52,549 nucleotides of DNA from an uncultured Clostridia bacterium (lineage in GTDB: Bacteria > Bacillota > Clostridia > Christensenellales > DTU072): NCBI GenBank assembly GCA_944362765.1, contig CALVTP010000002.1, forward strand, positions 1 to 52,549. The letters are read 5' to 3'. The position numbers and the translations under genes are program-made. The notes under the pieces were generated by a model. It ran no database searches and was not told the DNA's origin. It was given only the letters and a program-made list of their open reading frames with translations. Within the stretch, counting starts at the first letter, position 1, and the number at the start of each line of letters is the position of its first letter. Below are positions 52,356 to 52,549 of the stretch, piece after piece.

Positions 52356-52549
52356 ATGAATAAACGGCTTAAATTTCTGATTTTAGCACTGCTGATAGCG
52401 ATTATGGCGCTGTCGGTCGTGGCGTGCAACGACAGTTCGTCCTTAGACAGCGGCGGCACCACGCCGGGCGGGGACGAACCTATCGACGACCCGGTCATTC
52501 CGAATAAGAGCGTGGTATTCGAAAATATCCGTAACGGTTTGGTCAACGC
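52356..52549 (+). CDS. Lipoprotein, 3' partial at window end
   Basis: Starts at ATG 52356 behind GGGAGG and runs off the window. The first 23 residues are a lipoprotein signal peptide (MNKRLKFLILALLIAIMA, lipobox VVAC). The mature part begins with a Ser/Gly/Asp/Pro linker (SSSLDSGGTTPGGDEPIDD), then SVVFENIRNGLVN, similar in style to the linker and first helix of the 780-aa lipoprotein. It follows the giant gene by 45 nt, making at least three lipoproteins in a row. Confidence 0.88.
   Translation, partial: MNKRLKFLILALLIAIMALSVVACNDSSSLDSGGTTPGGDEPIDDPVIPNKSVVFENIRNGLVN

Overview
The window looks like the chromosome of an uncultured, strictly anaerobic, gut-type Bacillota (class Clostridia, possibly Christensenellales-like). 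This is inferred from gene content: group B and sensory [FeFe] hydrogenases, AddAB, a WalJ/RlmH neighbourhood, a GPH sugar symporter beside a GH4 glycosidase, many SPII lipoproteins, and sigma-A promoters with 17-bp spacers. I could not run a taxonomic search.

Left part (1-5845): a tightly overlapping operon holds an APH-fold kinase (cut by the window edge), a thioredoxin-like [2Fe-2S] ferredoxin, a sensory [FeFe] hydrogenase with a PAS domain, a SpoIIE/PP2C phosphatase, a calcineurin-like phosphodiesterase and a group B-type [FeFe] hydrogenase. The likely logic is that the sensory H-cluster protein reports H2 or redox state through the phosphatase, and that the last gene turns H2 over.

Island (about 5837-11128): 5.3 kb, mostly non-coding and built of repeats. 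Six copies of a nested palindrome with an embedded intrinsic terminator are present, three in each orientation, pointing inward. The outermost two overlap the 3' ends of the genes that flank the island. Inside lie repeated non-coding cassettes and two diverged copies of a strong promoter followed by a hairpin-rich leader. One copy carries eight 48-50 bp tandem repeats, the other four regularly spaced 26-bp repeats. The island also holds a RadC-like pseudogene and an XRE repressor divergent from a small lipoprotein, with two identical operator palindromes.

Middle part (11096-38580): low-molecular-weight tyrosine phosphatase, SDR reductase and aroC; two tandem YjdF-like membrane proteins; a coiled-coil peptide with TraX; a lipoprotein with addB and addA; an unknown membrane protein; corA behind a leader peptide and an attenuator; a GH4/PfkB/GPH sugar locus; then Dabb, phosphoribosyltransferase, DUF2156, walJ, two CPBP proteases, rlmH, an M14 peptidase, tadA and pth. 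Three promoters here place the start codon exactly where transcription should begin, suggesting leaderless mRNAs.

Right part (38581-52549): an exported-protein locus with a 780-aa lipoprotein, a giant 3338-aa lipoprotein with repeated beta-sandwich-like modules, and the start of a third lipoprotein. The most novel-looking items are the palindrome-bounded island with its two candidate structured RNAs, the corA leader-peptide attenuator, the leaderless promoters and the giant lipoprotein locus.
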